Assembly (NCBI RefSeq): GCF_001512285.1
Contig: NZ_LNUV01000001.1
Coordinates: forward strand, 106,015 to 170,014
Source of the DNA: Arthrobacter sp. EpRS71
Lineage (GTDB): Bacteria > Actinomycetota > Actinomycetes > Actinomycetales > Micrococcaceae
Reading direction: 5' to 3'
DNA: 64,000 nucleotides
Shown: piece by piece, positions 8,418-16,181 of the stretch
Position numbering within the stretch: position 1 is the stretch's first letter
Layout: each line of letters starts with the position of its first letter
Position numbers and translations under genes: made by a program
The notes under the pieces: model-generated
Databases searched by the model: none
Seen by the model: the letters and a program-made list of their open reading frames with translations, nothing else
What the model was told of the DNA's origin: nothing

Positions 8418-8460
8418 TTAGTTTACGTGAGCGTCAAGTACCTTGGGGGCGTGACGTGCT

Positions 8461-9489
8461 TCAGGCCGCTTCCTGCGCCGCGACCGGCCGTGAGTGATGT
8501 GGCAGATCGATGGCGCTGAAAAGGCTCTGCACGCGCGATTCCAAGAGGCTCAGCCGGCGCTGGGACTCATGCTGGCTTTCGACAGCTTCTTCTTGGCTCA
8601 CCCAGCGGAATCTCATGCGCTGACCGGGCCGGGCTTGACCCAACATGGGAAGCGATGCCTTGGTAGCGAAGGCGACAATGGGGTAGCCGGCGGTAAGTGT
8701 TCGGTAACGGCCCAGAATGATGAGTTCGTCTCCGTGCGGTATCTCGAAGGCGCCGATGGGCACACCGTGGGACACGATCTCACCGAGCCCTTCCGGATGC
8801 ACCACCGGCCCGTCAAGACGCAGCCCTACGTGGTTGGATTTCGCCGTCACCGTGTACTCCCGAGCGGCGAGCAACTCCCTGATTCCGTGTGCAGCATCAG
8901 TTTCGGGGCCTTCAACAATGTCGATGGTCCACACCGGGTGATCGAACGAAGGAACAGGTACGGGGAGGCGGAACAACGGCTGCGTCAGGTAAGGGTGCTC
9001 GAAGCCTGCGTAGGCCGTGATGAGGTTCAAGTGCTGTCCGGCAGAGATCTGCTGGGGAAAGCCCATCCGTGCTTCCGGTGCGGTGCTGCCCATGAACTGG
9101 TCGGCGACCACGGTGCCGCTGAAGGCGAGGTAGTTGCGCATGCCGCCGTGGGCGTTGGCGATGACCACCCGGCCTTTCGCGGGGACGCACACCGGTTCCC
9201 ACATCTGTACTTTGCTGCCGTTGACAGTGACATCCGCGGGCGCCCCCGTGACCGAGATCAGCAAGGGCTTTGAGGTGGTGAAGGAGAACCGGCCACCCAT
9301 GATTTCGATGCCGGTGGCATTCCGCGGATTGCCCACCAGGATGTTGGCCACGGACGCGGAGTGCTGGTCCGCGGCCCCGCCGCAGGGGACACCCAAGGCT
9401 TCGGACTGCTCCCTGCCCAAATCCTGGAAGGTCGCCAGCCAAGCGGCCTCACGGATTGTGATGGTGACGCTTCGTTCGGACGCCGGCAT
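8461..9489 (-). CDS. pxpC: PxpC/KipA-like biotin-dependent carboxyltransferase family protein, diverged
   Basis: A 342-residue member of the family that includes 5-oxoprolinase subunit PxpC (KipA) and part of urea carboxylase. It opens with a diverged form of the usual signature (ATFQDLGREQSEALGV, then GGAADQHSASVANILVGNP). The family normally has TTVQDxGR and SGAMD, so the central Met-Asp context is altered here. ATG 9489 was chosen because it overlaps the PxpB-like stop codon by one base, which fits translational coupling. PxpA, PxpB and PxpC together hydrolyse 5-oxoproline with ATP. All three subunits here differ at hallmark positions, so the substrate may not be 5-oxoproline. Confidence 0.8.
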   Translation of the reverse strand: MPASERSVTITIREAAWLATFQDLGREQSEALGVPCGGAADQHSASVANILVGNPRNATGIEIMGGRFSFTTSKPLLISVTGAPADVTVNGSKVQMWEPVCVPAKGRVVIANAHGGMRNYLAFSGTVVADQFMGSTAPEARMGFPQQISAGQHLNLITAYAGFEHPYLTQPLFRLPVPVPSFDHPVWTIDIVEGPETDAAHGIRELLAAREYTVTAKSNHVGLRLDGPVVHPEGLGEIVSHGVPIGAFEIPHGDELIILGRYRTLTAGYPIVAFATKASLPMLGQARPGQRMRFRWVSQEEAVESQHESQRRLSLLESRVQSLFSAIDLPHHSRPVAAQEAA

Positions 9490-10262
9490 CAGTGTTCCCC
9501 CTTGGTGGTGTCGGAATCGGCACGCAGGAACCGTCCTTCGAGCCGTTCCCATTCACTTTCCGGGACCACCTTGAACCGGACGGTGTCGCCGGGCCTGAAG
9601 GAGGTGGGCGGGTTCTCCCGGATGTCACAGATGGTCAGGGGAGTGCGCCCGATGACCTTCCACCCGGTCGGTCCGGGGAACGGCTGGATGATGGCATTGG
9701 TTCCGGCCACCATCACGGATCCGGGGTCAACATTGGTGCGTGGTTCCTTGCACCGGCTGACCTGTCCGGGAAACTGCACCCTGCCCATCATGGGCGCCAT
9801 GGCTGAGGCCAGAAGGTTGATGTTCAACTCCGAGGCCTCGAGGTGTCCCAGGACGGCCCCCTTACTGATGCCAAGCTCTTCCGCCACGTCCGTGAGATCC
9901 GGTGCAAACGATTCGTTGACCACCATGGGAATGGTGAAGTGCTTCCCGTGGTGGGCTGGCCCGTCGCCTTCGTAACCCCTGCTTGCCGCGGCCAGCCGGA
10001 TGGTTTGCGCCAGCTGGGTGTGGCTGACGGTGAGACAGTCGAATTCCACGAGGACGGAATCAATGCCGGCCACGACGTCGAGCAGGCCATGGGGACGGAC
10101 CTCCAGCAGGATTTCGCGCAGCTTCCGGCTTCCCGTCTGGCGTTCCTCAGCTGTCCCGGAGGCGATGCTGACCATCAATGCGGAGTCCCCGAACGGAACT
10201 GCTTTGATGTCTGGGATGGCCGATGCCGGGCTCAGCTGTCCGGGAGCTGGGTGCGTACTCAT
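9489..10262 (-). CDS. pxpB: PxpB/KipI-like allophanate hydrolase subunit 1 family protein, diverged
   Basis: A 257-residue protein of the PxpB/KipI family. FGDSALMVSI near the N-terminus and GWKVIGRTPLTICD near the C-terminus place it there. Two family hallmarks are degraded. The usual GFxPGFxYLGG region reads ASAMAPMMGRVQF, and AGxQTGIYPxxSPGGW reads AGTNAIIQPFPGPTGW. In known complexes PxpB works with PxpC in ATP-dependent opening of the lactam ring. The gene lies 39 bp after the PxpA-like stop and overlaps the PxpC-like start. KipI homologues also inhibit sporulation kinase in Bacillus, which is not relevant here. Confidence 0.78.
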   Translation of the reverse strand: MSTHPAPGQLSPASAIPDIKAVPFGDSALMVSIASGTAEERQTGSRKLREILLEVRPHGLLDVVAGIDSVLVEFDCLTVSHTQLAQTIRLAAASRGYEGDGPAHHGKHFTIPMVVNESFAPDLTDVAEELGISKGAVLGHLEASELNINLLASAMAPMMGRVQFPGQVSRCKEPRTNVDPGSVMVAGTNAIIQPFPGPTGWKVIGRTPLTICDIRENPPTSFRPGDTVRFKVVPESEWERLEGRFLRADSDTTKGEH

Positions 10263-10301
10263 GTGTCCTTGGCTTGTAGGGAATGGATAGTTGGCCTGCT
10301 G

Positions 10302-11105
10302 CTAGACCGTCGCCAGCCGCGCTTTCTCTGCCAGCACTTCCTGCAGCCCGGTGGCTTTGACGCCGGCCTGGTCCAAGGCGGCGCGGAGGGCGGTGCCGTT
10401 CTCCAGGACCTGTGGGTGGTCACCGTGCAGGAGCACGACGTCGGCGTCGTGGCCCAGCGGGACCACCTTGCCGGTGACGGCGCGAACCGTGCCCTCGGTG
10501 ACAACCTGGACCACACGGCGCCCGATCTCCTCGGGATCGTGGAGGAGTGCACCTTCGGTGTTGCGGGAAACGGGCATACCGTCTTCGCCGTAGCCGCGGT
10601 CGGCCAGGAAGACGTAGCCCACCTCGAGTCCGCGCTTGCGGGATTCATCGGCCAGGAGACCGTTCTGGCAGATCACGATGTACGACGGATCGTAGGCCTT
10701 GATGGCGTCGGTGATGGCGCGCGCGTGCTTCGCGTCAGTCTGGGCGATGCTGCCCATGCGGCCGTGTGGGGCGACGTGGCTGATCTTGCCGCCGTGAATG
10801 CGGGCAAAAGCGTCCAGCGCACCGATCTGGTAGAGGACGTCCGTGCGGATTTCCTCTTCGCTGGCTTCGATGAGGCGGCGGCCGAAGCCCACCAGGTCGG
10901 GGTAGCCGGGGTGGGCGCCCAGCTCGATGCCGCGATCTACGCAGGCCTTCACGGTGGTGTCCATGACGCGCGGATCGCCGGCGTGGAAGCCGCAGGCGAT
11001 ATTGGAGGCGGTGACCAGGCCCAGCAGGGCGTCGTCGTCGCCGATGGTGTAGTTTCCGTAGCTTTCGCCGAGGTCTGCGACGACAGCGACTGAGTTGATG
11101 CCCAA
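10302..11105 (-). CDS. pxpA: PxpA/LamB/YcsF-like protein with altered active-site motif
   Basis: About 267 residues of the LamB/YcsF family: VADLGESYG, SNIACGFHAGDP, ELGAHPGYPDLVGFGR, LYQIGALDAFAR, FLADRGYGEDG, and LHGD near the end. The family's near-constant KPHGxLYN motif reads APHGRMGS here, losing the lysine, tyrosine and asparagine. This is the clearest sign that the complex has changed its chemistry or substrate. There is no ATG. I chose the TTG at 11105, which has GGGAG 5 bases upstream; a TTG at 11117 would add 4 residues. It lies downstream of the MHS-type transporter in the same unit. Confidence 0.78.
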   Translation of the reverse strand: MGINSVAVVADLGESYGNYTIGDDDALLGLVTASNIACGFHAGDPRVMDTTVKACVDRGIELGAHPGYPDLVGFGRRLIEASEEEIRTDVLYQIGALDAFARIHGGKISHVAPHGRMGSIAQTDAKHARAITDAIKAYDPSYIVICQNGLLADESRKRGLEVGYVFLADRGYGEDGMPVSRNTEGALLHDPEEIGRRVVQVVTEGTVRAVTGKVVPLGHDADVVLLHGDHPQVLENGTALRAALDQAGVKATGLQEVLAEKARLATV

Positions 11106-11145
11106 GGTGACTCCCAATGGTTTTGTTGTGGTGCTTTATGGTCCA

Positions 11146-11186
11146 ACGACGGCGGCTGGCCGGCAATGGCGGCAGGCCGCCGTCGT
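11146..11186. repeat. Perfect 11-bp inverted repeat between transporter and pxpA-like gene
   Basis: ACGACGGCGGC (11146-11156) pairs perfectly with GCCGCCGTCGT (11176-11186) across a 19-base loop that is itself GC-rich. It sits in the leader between two cotranscribed genes and has no T run. It may attenuate or stabilise the transcript. A related sequence forms a terminator-like hairpin at 47554. Confidence 0.55.
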
Positions 11187-11196
11187 GCGTGTCTTG

Positions 11197-12546
11197 TTAG
11201 TGGGTGGCCAGAGGCTGTCCCTTGGTCTCTTTGAGGAAGAAGATGGAGACCAGAGTGATGATGGCCGTGCCGATCGCGGCATAGGCCGGGACCATGCTGT
11301 TGCCGGTGCTCTTGATCAGCTCGGTCATCACCAAGGGGGCGCTGCCGCCAAAAATGATGGTGCTGATGCTGAGGCCAATGCTGTAGGCGCTGTAGCGGAC
11401 AGTGGTGGGGAACATTTCGGTCAGGACCGTGTGGACCACGGCGGCGTGCCCGGAGAAAGCGATGGCCATGACAACAGTTGCTACACAGGCCAGAGCCATG
11501 TTTCCGGTGGTGATCATGGCGAACATCGGGTAGGAGACGACGGCCATCAGCACTGCGGAAAGCATCAGTACGGGCTTGCGGCCGATGCGGTCGGACAAAC
11601 GGGCCATGAGGGGGATGGCGATGATGATGGCAACAAGGCTGACGGCCGTGACCATGAGGGCCTGCAGCATGCTGAAGTTGTTGCCGCTGCCCAGCTGGGT
11701 CTTCAAATACGTGGGCATGTAGGCGAACAGCAGGTAGTAGCCGGGACCGTTCACTGCAGGCAGGAAGATGGTCAGGGCGATGGCCTTGAGGTGGCGCTTG
11801 GAGGTGAACACGGCCCGCAAGGGGTTGTGCTCCACAACGTTGCGTTCACGCAGTGCCGCGAAATGCGGGGTGTCTTCCATCTTGGAACGGATGTAGAAGC
11901 CAACGTAACCAAGCGGAAGCGCGAACAGGAACGGGATGCGCCAGGCCCAGGCTTCCATGGTGGCATCGCCCAGCGTGGTGATGAGCATGGCGGAGAAGCC
12001 ACTGCCGAAGAGGAGGGCGCAGAAGGAGCCCACTGCGATGAAGCTCATGGAGAAGTTGCGGTGCTTGTCGTGCGCATACTCGCCAACGAAGGCCATGGCA
12101 CCTGCCACTTCACCACCCGCGGAGAAACCCTGAAGGACGCGGAACAGGATCAGCAGAGCCGGGGCTGCCCAGCCGATCACGGAAGACGACGGAATGAGGC
12201 CGATGCAGGCCGTGGCGCCGGAGATCAGAAGCAGGAGTACGGCCAGCAGGTTCTTGCGTCCAAGCTTGTCTCCGAGGTAACCGGCGATGACGCTGCCAAA
12301 GGGGCGGGCCAGGAAGCTCACCAGGAAGCCGACGTTGGTCAGCAGCAACGAACCGAGGTCCTTGGAACCCATGATGTTGATGGCCAGGTACGTGGTGAGC
12401 AGACCGTAGATTCCGTAGTCGTACCATTCCACGAAGGAGCCCATGGTGCCGGCCAAGGTTGCCTTGCGCACCACCTTGCCGTCAGCGGTGACGACCTTGA
12501 TTTGAGCGGTGTTCAGTGTCACTGATTCCGTCGATGTGTTAGTCAT
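11197..12546 (-). CDS. MHS-family (metabolite:H+ symporter) MFS transporter
   Basis: A 449-residue, 12-segment major facilitator. It has the MHS-type opening GSFVEWYDYGIYGLL, the loop 2-3 motif GYLGDKLGRKN and a matching DRIGRKPVL in the second half. Relatives carry proline, betaine, alpha-ketoglutarate, shikimate or similar small acids with protons. It stands between the RraA-like gene (50 bp upstream) and the pxpA-like gene, all on one strand, and probably imports the substrate or a related compound. The island therefore has two uptake systems, this one and the ABC importer that diverges from it. Confidence 0.88.
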   Translation of the reverse strand: MTNTSTESVTLNTAQIKVVTADGKVVRKATLAGTMGSFVEWYDYGIYGLLTTYLAINIMGSKDLGSLLLTNVGFLVSFLARPFGSVIAGYLGDKLGRKNLLAVLLLLISGATACIGLIPSSSVIGWAAPALLILFRVLQGFSAGGEVAGAMAFVGEYAHDKHRNFSMSFIAVGSFCALLFGSGFSAMLITTLGDATMEAWAWRIPFLFALPLGYVGFYIRSKMEDTPHFAALRERNVVEHNPLRAVFTSKRHLKAIALTIFLPAVNGPGYYLLFAYMPTYLKTQLGSGNNFSMLQALMVTAVSLVAIIIAIPLMARLSDRIGRKPVLMLSAVLMAVVSYPMFAMITTGNMALACVATVVMAIAFSGHAAVVHTVLTEMFPTTVRYSAYSIGLSISTIIFGGSAPLVMTELIKSTGNSMVPAYAAIGTAIITLVSIFFLKETKGQPLATH

Positions 12547-12596
12547 TGCGGGTTCTCTCAGTCTAAGCGGGGTCCCGTAGGGGGAGTAGGGGAGGA

Positions 12597-13229
12597 CTAG
12601 CTGTATTCGCGGGTGATCTCGGCAGTCATCTCGGCCTCATGGATTGCAACTGCCTTGACCAGCTCCAGGATTTCGGCCGCACGGGCTTGGGGGATGACGA
12701 CGACGCCGTCATCATCTGCCGCGACGATGTCACCGGCGGAGCAAACGATGCCGCCGATTGCCACCGGTTCGCCGATCACGCCGGGGCCGTTTTTAAACGG
12801 TCCGGCAGGGGTAGTGCCACGTGCGAAGACAGGAAACTTGATCTCGGTGATGGTTGCGCGATCACGGATATAGCCGTCGATGACTGCTCCAGTAGCGCCT
12901 GCGGCCTCGAAGCGCTGGGAGAGCTGTTCGCCTACCAATGCCCGGTGCTCGTGCCCGAAGCCGTTGATCACCAGGATGTCACCAGGCTCGATGTAGTTGA
13001 GGGACTCGATGACGGCGGCGTTGTCACCTGCCGCGCCGAGGACGGTCAACGCGGAACCCACGCACTTGGCGCCGGCCCAGACCGGGTTGATGTTTCCGTC
13101 CACCATGCCCAGGCGTTCCATGGCGTCGCCAATATTGGCCACCGGGAACTCCTCAAATGCGCGGACCAGCTCCCGCGGGGGCCGGGTCCACTGAGCCTTG
13201 CGGACTGTGAGCTCGAGGGTCGTTGCCAT
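12597..13229 (-). CDS. RraA-like / HMG aldolase family protein
   Basis: A 210-residue protein of the RraA and 4-hydroxy-4-methyl-2-oxoglutarate aldolase family. The metal- and substrate-binding motif is visible as GAVIDGYIRD, with VFARGTTPAGP after it. NIGDAMERLGMVDGNINPVW opens the domain. Family enzymes cleave or decarboxylate oxo-acids to give pyruvate, while the true RraA binds RNase E. The catabolic setting favours the aldolase reading. ATG 13229 was chosen because AAGGTGGAAG lies upstream; the frame remains open to 13286. It is the first gene of the RraA-MHS-PxpA-PxpB-PxpC unit, with an island operator 66 bp upstream. Confidence 0.85.
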   Translation of the reverse strand: MATTLELTVRKAQWTRPPRELVRAFEEFPVANIGDAMERLGMVDGNINPVWAGAKCVGSALTVLGAAGDNAAVIESLNYIEPGDILVINGFGHEHRALVGEQLSQRFEAAGATGAVIDGYIRDRATITEIKFPVFARGTTPAGPFKNGPGVIGEPVAIGGIVCSAGDIVAADDDGVVVIPQARAAEILELVKAVAIHEAEMTAEITREYS

Positions 13230-13292
13230 GTCTTCCACCTTTGGTTGTTCCGGGTTCCGGATGAGTTGAACGCTCTGAGACGTCAATCACAT

Positions 13293-13310
13293 ATGAGAAA
13301 AGTTTCGCGT
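13293..13310. promoter_or_regulatory. Island operator copy d
   Basis: ATGAGAAAAGTTTCGCGT, core 13295-13308, 66 bp upstream of the RraA-like gene. The bases before it (AATCACATATG) match those before copy c. Confidence 0.7.
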
Positions 13311-13420
13311 TTTTTCATCACCACGTCAAGGCCCTTCTGTTTCCAGCGTGTAAAACATCGGCGTGGCGGGGGTCACCTGTGGGCGAACTCACAAAAAACC
13401 GTTGACTTCCTCGATTCAAT

Positions 13421-13438
13421 TAGAGAAACTCTTCTCAT
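13421..13438. promoter_or_regulatory. Island operator copy e
   Basis: TAGAGAAACTCTTCTCAT, with perfect GAGAA/TTCTC arms at 13423-13436. It lies about 100 bp upstream of the ABC importer operon and just after a TTGACT hexamer, so a bound repressor would block that promoter. Confidence 0.7.
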
Positions 13439-13539
13439 TCGCGAAAGTTATCGCAGATCAAATCCTTCCGGTTTCTCCGCCAGATGCGCTCGCATCCGCA
13501 ATGGCAAGGCACTCGAAGGCGACCAGGAGGCTCATTCCC

Positions 13540-15120
13540 ATGCAAGGACGTTCCACTTTTATGGCAGCGGCGGCAACCGTTACCGCTGCCGCGTTCCTTT
13601 TGACCGGTTGCACCACGGGCGGTCAGGCTTCCTCCGGCGGCACCGGCGGAGCAATGTCCACCGACACCATCAGGACTGCACTCAACGCCGACCCCACCAC
13701 CTTTAATGCAGCGAAAGCCAACGCGAAGGACGATTACGAGGTAGCCCGTTTCCTGTTCGACACGGTGGTCCGCCGGGACGCCGACGGGAAGTTCATCGGT
13801 GGCTTGGCCACTGAATGGAAATCCACTGCCTCTGAAGCCACGCTGACCATCCGCAAGGATGCTACCTGTGCGGACGGCACAGCTATTACGCCCAGCATCG
13901 TGGCCAAGTCACTGAGCTACTTCGCCGATCCGGCCACCAAGAACAACTTCGGCAAGCTCGTCTTCGGACCAGGCCAGCCCACCATTACCGGTGATGACGC
14001 CGCAGGAACCGTGGATATCAAGCTCGCACAACCGTGGTCCGAACTCATTGGCGGTTTGACGCTGGCCCAGACCGGTATTATCTGCCCGGCAGGTCTTGCT
14101 GATCTGGACGGCCTTGCCAAAGGCAGCGTCAAAGGAGCCTTCTCCGGCCCGTACACACTGACGAAGTCCAGCCACGGAGTCAGCTACGACATGACCCTGC
14201 GTGAGGACTACAAGGCCTGGCCGCAATGGTCCAAGCCACTGGAAGGTACGCCGGCGAAGACCGTTCGGTTCTTCCCGGGCGTCAACAAAACCACCGTGGC
14301 CAATCAGTTGCTGACAGGTGAAATGGACGTCTCCGACATCGCTCCCGCAGATGTCCAGCGCTTCGAAAGCAACAAAGACTATGCCGTCACCACAGTCCCG
14401 TTTGCCGGCATCTTTCTGCTCTTCAACCAGCGCGAAGGCAGCCCCTTCACAGATCCCGCACTGCGTAAGGCCGTGGCTCAGCTAATGAACCAGCAAGCCT
14501 TCAACTCGGCCGCCTACGCCGGCAAGGGCATCACCTACAACTCGATTGTGGCCCCTACCGTTCCGTGCGTTCTTCCGGACAATTCAAGCCTGACGCCCGA
14601 AGACGCCGCAGCCGCCAAGGCCGTGCTGGCAGGCAAGACATTCAAGATGGTGGGAACCACCAGCATCGGCCCCAACGGTGCAGGCAGCACCTACGTCCAA
14701 GAAGCACTCCGTGCTGCAGGGGCCACGGTGGAACTCCAGCTCGTGGATAACGGAGCGTGGGCCACCATGACCCAGACCAAGCCCGAAACCTGGGACCTGA
14801 CCGTCCAGGGTGATGCCAACTTCGTAGGAACAGTGGCAGCATCCCTGACCCGCATCGCTGGAGTTCCCACCGAGAAGGGTGGCCGCAACATTGGCGGTGG
14901 CGAAAACGCCGACATCCTCGCGGACATCGCCACCGCCCAAGCTGCCACCGACGAAGGGGCCCGCTGCGACGCGTACACCAAAGCGCAGAAGAGCATCCTG
15001 AGCGACAACGACATCGTTCCGTTTGTCGGCGAGCCGCAGATCGTTGCGCAACGCTCCGGATTCTCCATCCAGGCGCCGTCGGGAATCGTCGACTACGCCA
15101 CCATGCGCATCACCAAATAA
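13540..15120 (+). CDS. ABC importer substrate-binding lipoprotein (family 5, dipeptide/oligopeptide type)
   Basis: A 526-residue extracellular solute-binding protein. A lipoprotein signal peptide (MQGRSTFMAAAATVTAAAF) ends in the lipobox LLTGC, so the mature protein is anchored through Cys-23 or a near neighbour. The body shows the family 5 order: ALNADPTTFNAAKA, then LATEWK, then LTIRKDATCADGTAITP. Family members bind dipeptides, nickel, opines or other small amides. ATG 13540 has AGGAGG 9 bases before it; an in-frame ATG at 13501 lacks this. It leads a four-gene importer operon facing away from the RraA/Pxp-like unit and shares its operator type. Confidence 0.9.
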   Translation: MQGRSTFMAAAATVTAAAFLLTGCTTGGQASSGGTGGAMSTDTIRTALNADPTTFNAAKANAKDDYEVARFLFDTVVRRDADGKFIGGLATEWKSTASEATLTIRKDATCADGTAITPSIVAKSLSYFADPATKNNFGKLVFGPGQPTITGDDAAGTVDIKLAQPWSELIGGLTLAQTGIICPAGLADLDGLAKGSVKGAFSGPYTLTKSSHGVSYDMTLREDYKAWPQWSKPLEGTPAKTVRFFPGVNKTTVANQLLTGEMDVSDIAPADVQRFESNKDYAVTTVPFAGIFLLFNQREGSPFTDPALRKAVAQLMNQQAFNSAAYAGKGITYNSIVAPTVPCVLPDNSSLTPEDAAAAKAVLAGKTFKMVGTTSIGPNGAGSTYVQEALRAAGATVELQLVDNGAWATMTQTKPETWDLTVQGDANFVGTVAASLTRIAGVPTEKGGRNIGGGENADILADIATAQAATDEGARCDAYTKAQKSILSDNDIVPFVGEPQIVAQRSGFSIQAPSGIVDYATMRITK

Positions 15121-15134
15121 GCAGAGGTTTCTCG

Positions 15135-16181
15135 ATGACTGAACCAACCATGCTCTCCAAGGAAGTACAGATCCTTGAGAGCACAACCCCGGGGGCCACT
15201 AAGCGCCCCCGGGGCGGTGCCCTGAGTCTTTCCCCTTGGGCCGACTACGCCCTCCGCCGCGCCGGCGGTGTCATCCTCTCCGTCGCCCTTCTGGTGGTGG
15301 TGACGTTCTTCATGGTTCCGCTCATCCCCGGCGATCCTGCCGTTGCAGTGGCGGGCGCGGATGCCACGTCGGAACAAATCGAAGCCATTCGCAGCAGTCT
15401 CGGTCTCAACGAACCTCTCTTCGTCCAGTTCATCAACTATGTGGGCGGCCTTTTCACCGGAGACTTGGGGGAATCCTTTGCCTACAGCACCTCGGTGTCG
15501 CAGATTATTGCCACCAAGCTGCCCTTCACCGCAGAACTCGCCGTGCTCGGTATCATCCTGGTGCTCCTGGTCTCAGTTCCTACCGGCATGCTCGTGGGCA
15601 TTCTGACCCGTGGCGGCCGCAAAAAATGGCTCGACGTGTCATTCGGAATGCTGACCGGATTTTTCCAGGCTGTTCCGCAGTACGTGGTCTCCACCATCCT
15701 GGTGGTGGTCTTTGCAATTATCCTGAAGGTCCTGCCAGCAGCCGGAGCAGCTTCACTGAGCGCACTCATACTGCCCGTAATTGGCCTGTCAATCGCTCCC
15801 ATCTGCTCCATCGCGCGCGTGGTCCGCCGCGAGACGTCCACCGTCCTTGAGCAGGATTATTTGAGGACTGCCCGAGGGTGGCGGTTGCCGTCGCTGCGCC
15901 TGTATGCACGGCACGCCTTGCCCAACCTGTTAACCACAGCCCTGACACTGGCCGGGCTCATCCTGGCCGGCATGCTCGGCGGCGCAATCATCGTGGAAAA
16001 CGTCTTCAACTGGCCCGGTCTGGGCCGCGAGATCGTCACAGCCATCGTCAACAAGGACTACCCGGTCATTCAGGGGATCATCCTTGTCCTTGGCTTCCTG
16101 GCCATCGTGCTGAACCTCTTGGTCGACGTCATCCTCGGCCTCATCGACCCCCGTACGCTCGGAGGAAAGTCCAATGGCTGA
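15135..16181 (+). CDS. ABC importer permease, DppB type
   Basis: A 348-residue inner-membrane permease with about six membrane segments. It shows the DppB/OppB landmarks PLIPGDPAVAVAGADAT, IRSSLGLNEPLFVQF and the EAA loop (DYLRTARGWRLPSLRLYARHALPN). The N-terminal 40 residues before the first membrane segment are longer than in most relatives. It starts 14 bp after the binding-protein gene and overlaps the next gene by 8 bases, so translation is probably coupled. It forms the transport channel with the permease half of the next protein. Confidence 0.9.
   Translation: MTEPTMLSKEVQILESTTPGATKRPRGGALSLSPWADYALRRAGGVILSVALLVVVTFFMVPLIPGDPAVAVAGADATSEQIEAIRSSLGLNEPLFVQFINYVGGLFTGDLGESFAYSTSVSQIIATKLPFTAELAVLGIILVLLVSVPTGMLVGILTRGGRKKWLDVSFGMLTGFFQAVPQYVVSTILVVVFAIILKVLPAAGAASLSALILPVIGLSIAPICSIARVVRRETSTVLEQDYLRTARGWRLPSLRLYARHALPNLLTTALTLAGLILAGMLGGAIIVENVFNWPGLGREIVTAIVNKDYPVIQGIILVLGFLAIVLNLLVDVILGLIDPRTLGGKSNG

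Larger units (their letters stand above)
13230..13539. promoter_or_regulatory. Divergent control region of the island
   Basis: This 310-bp gap separates the RraA-led unit (minus strand) from the ABC importer operon (plus strand). It holds operator copies d (13293-13310) and e (13421-13438). TTGACT at 13402-13407 may be the -35 element of the importer promoter, immediately before copy e. The importer ribosome site AGGAGG is at 13525-13530. Confidence 0.6.

Noticed and set aside
8461..10262. Urea carboxylase/allophanate hydrolase pathway
   Set aside because: There is no biotin carboxylase domain or amidase gene nearby, and a PxpA-like gene is present instead.
9843..11093. Plus-strand frame of 416 residues
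   Set aside because: It runs opposite to the PxpB- and PxpA-like genes, which have clear family motifs; it has no motif of its own.
11095..12525. Long plus-strand frame of 476 residues
   Set aside because: It is the antisense shadow of the MHS transporter, with an odd composition rich in Gly, Asp, His and Gln.
15181..15216. GC-rich inverted repeat CCCCGGGGGCC / GCCCCCGGGGC as a terminator
   Set aside because: It lies within the N-terminal codons of the DppB-type permease, between cotranscribed genes, and has no T run.
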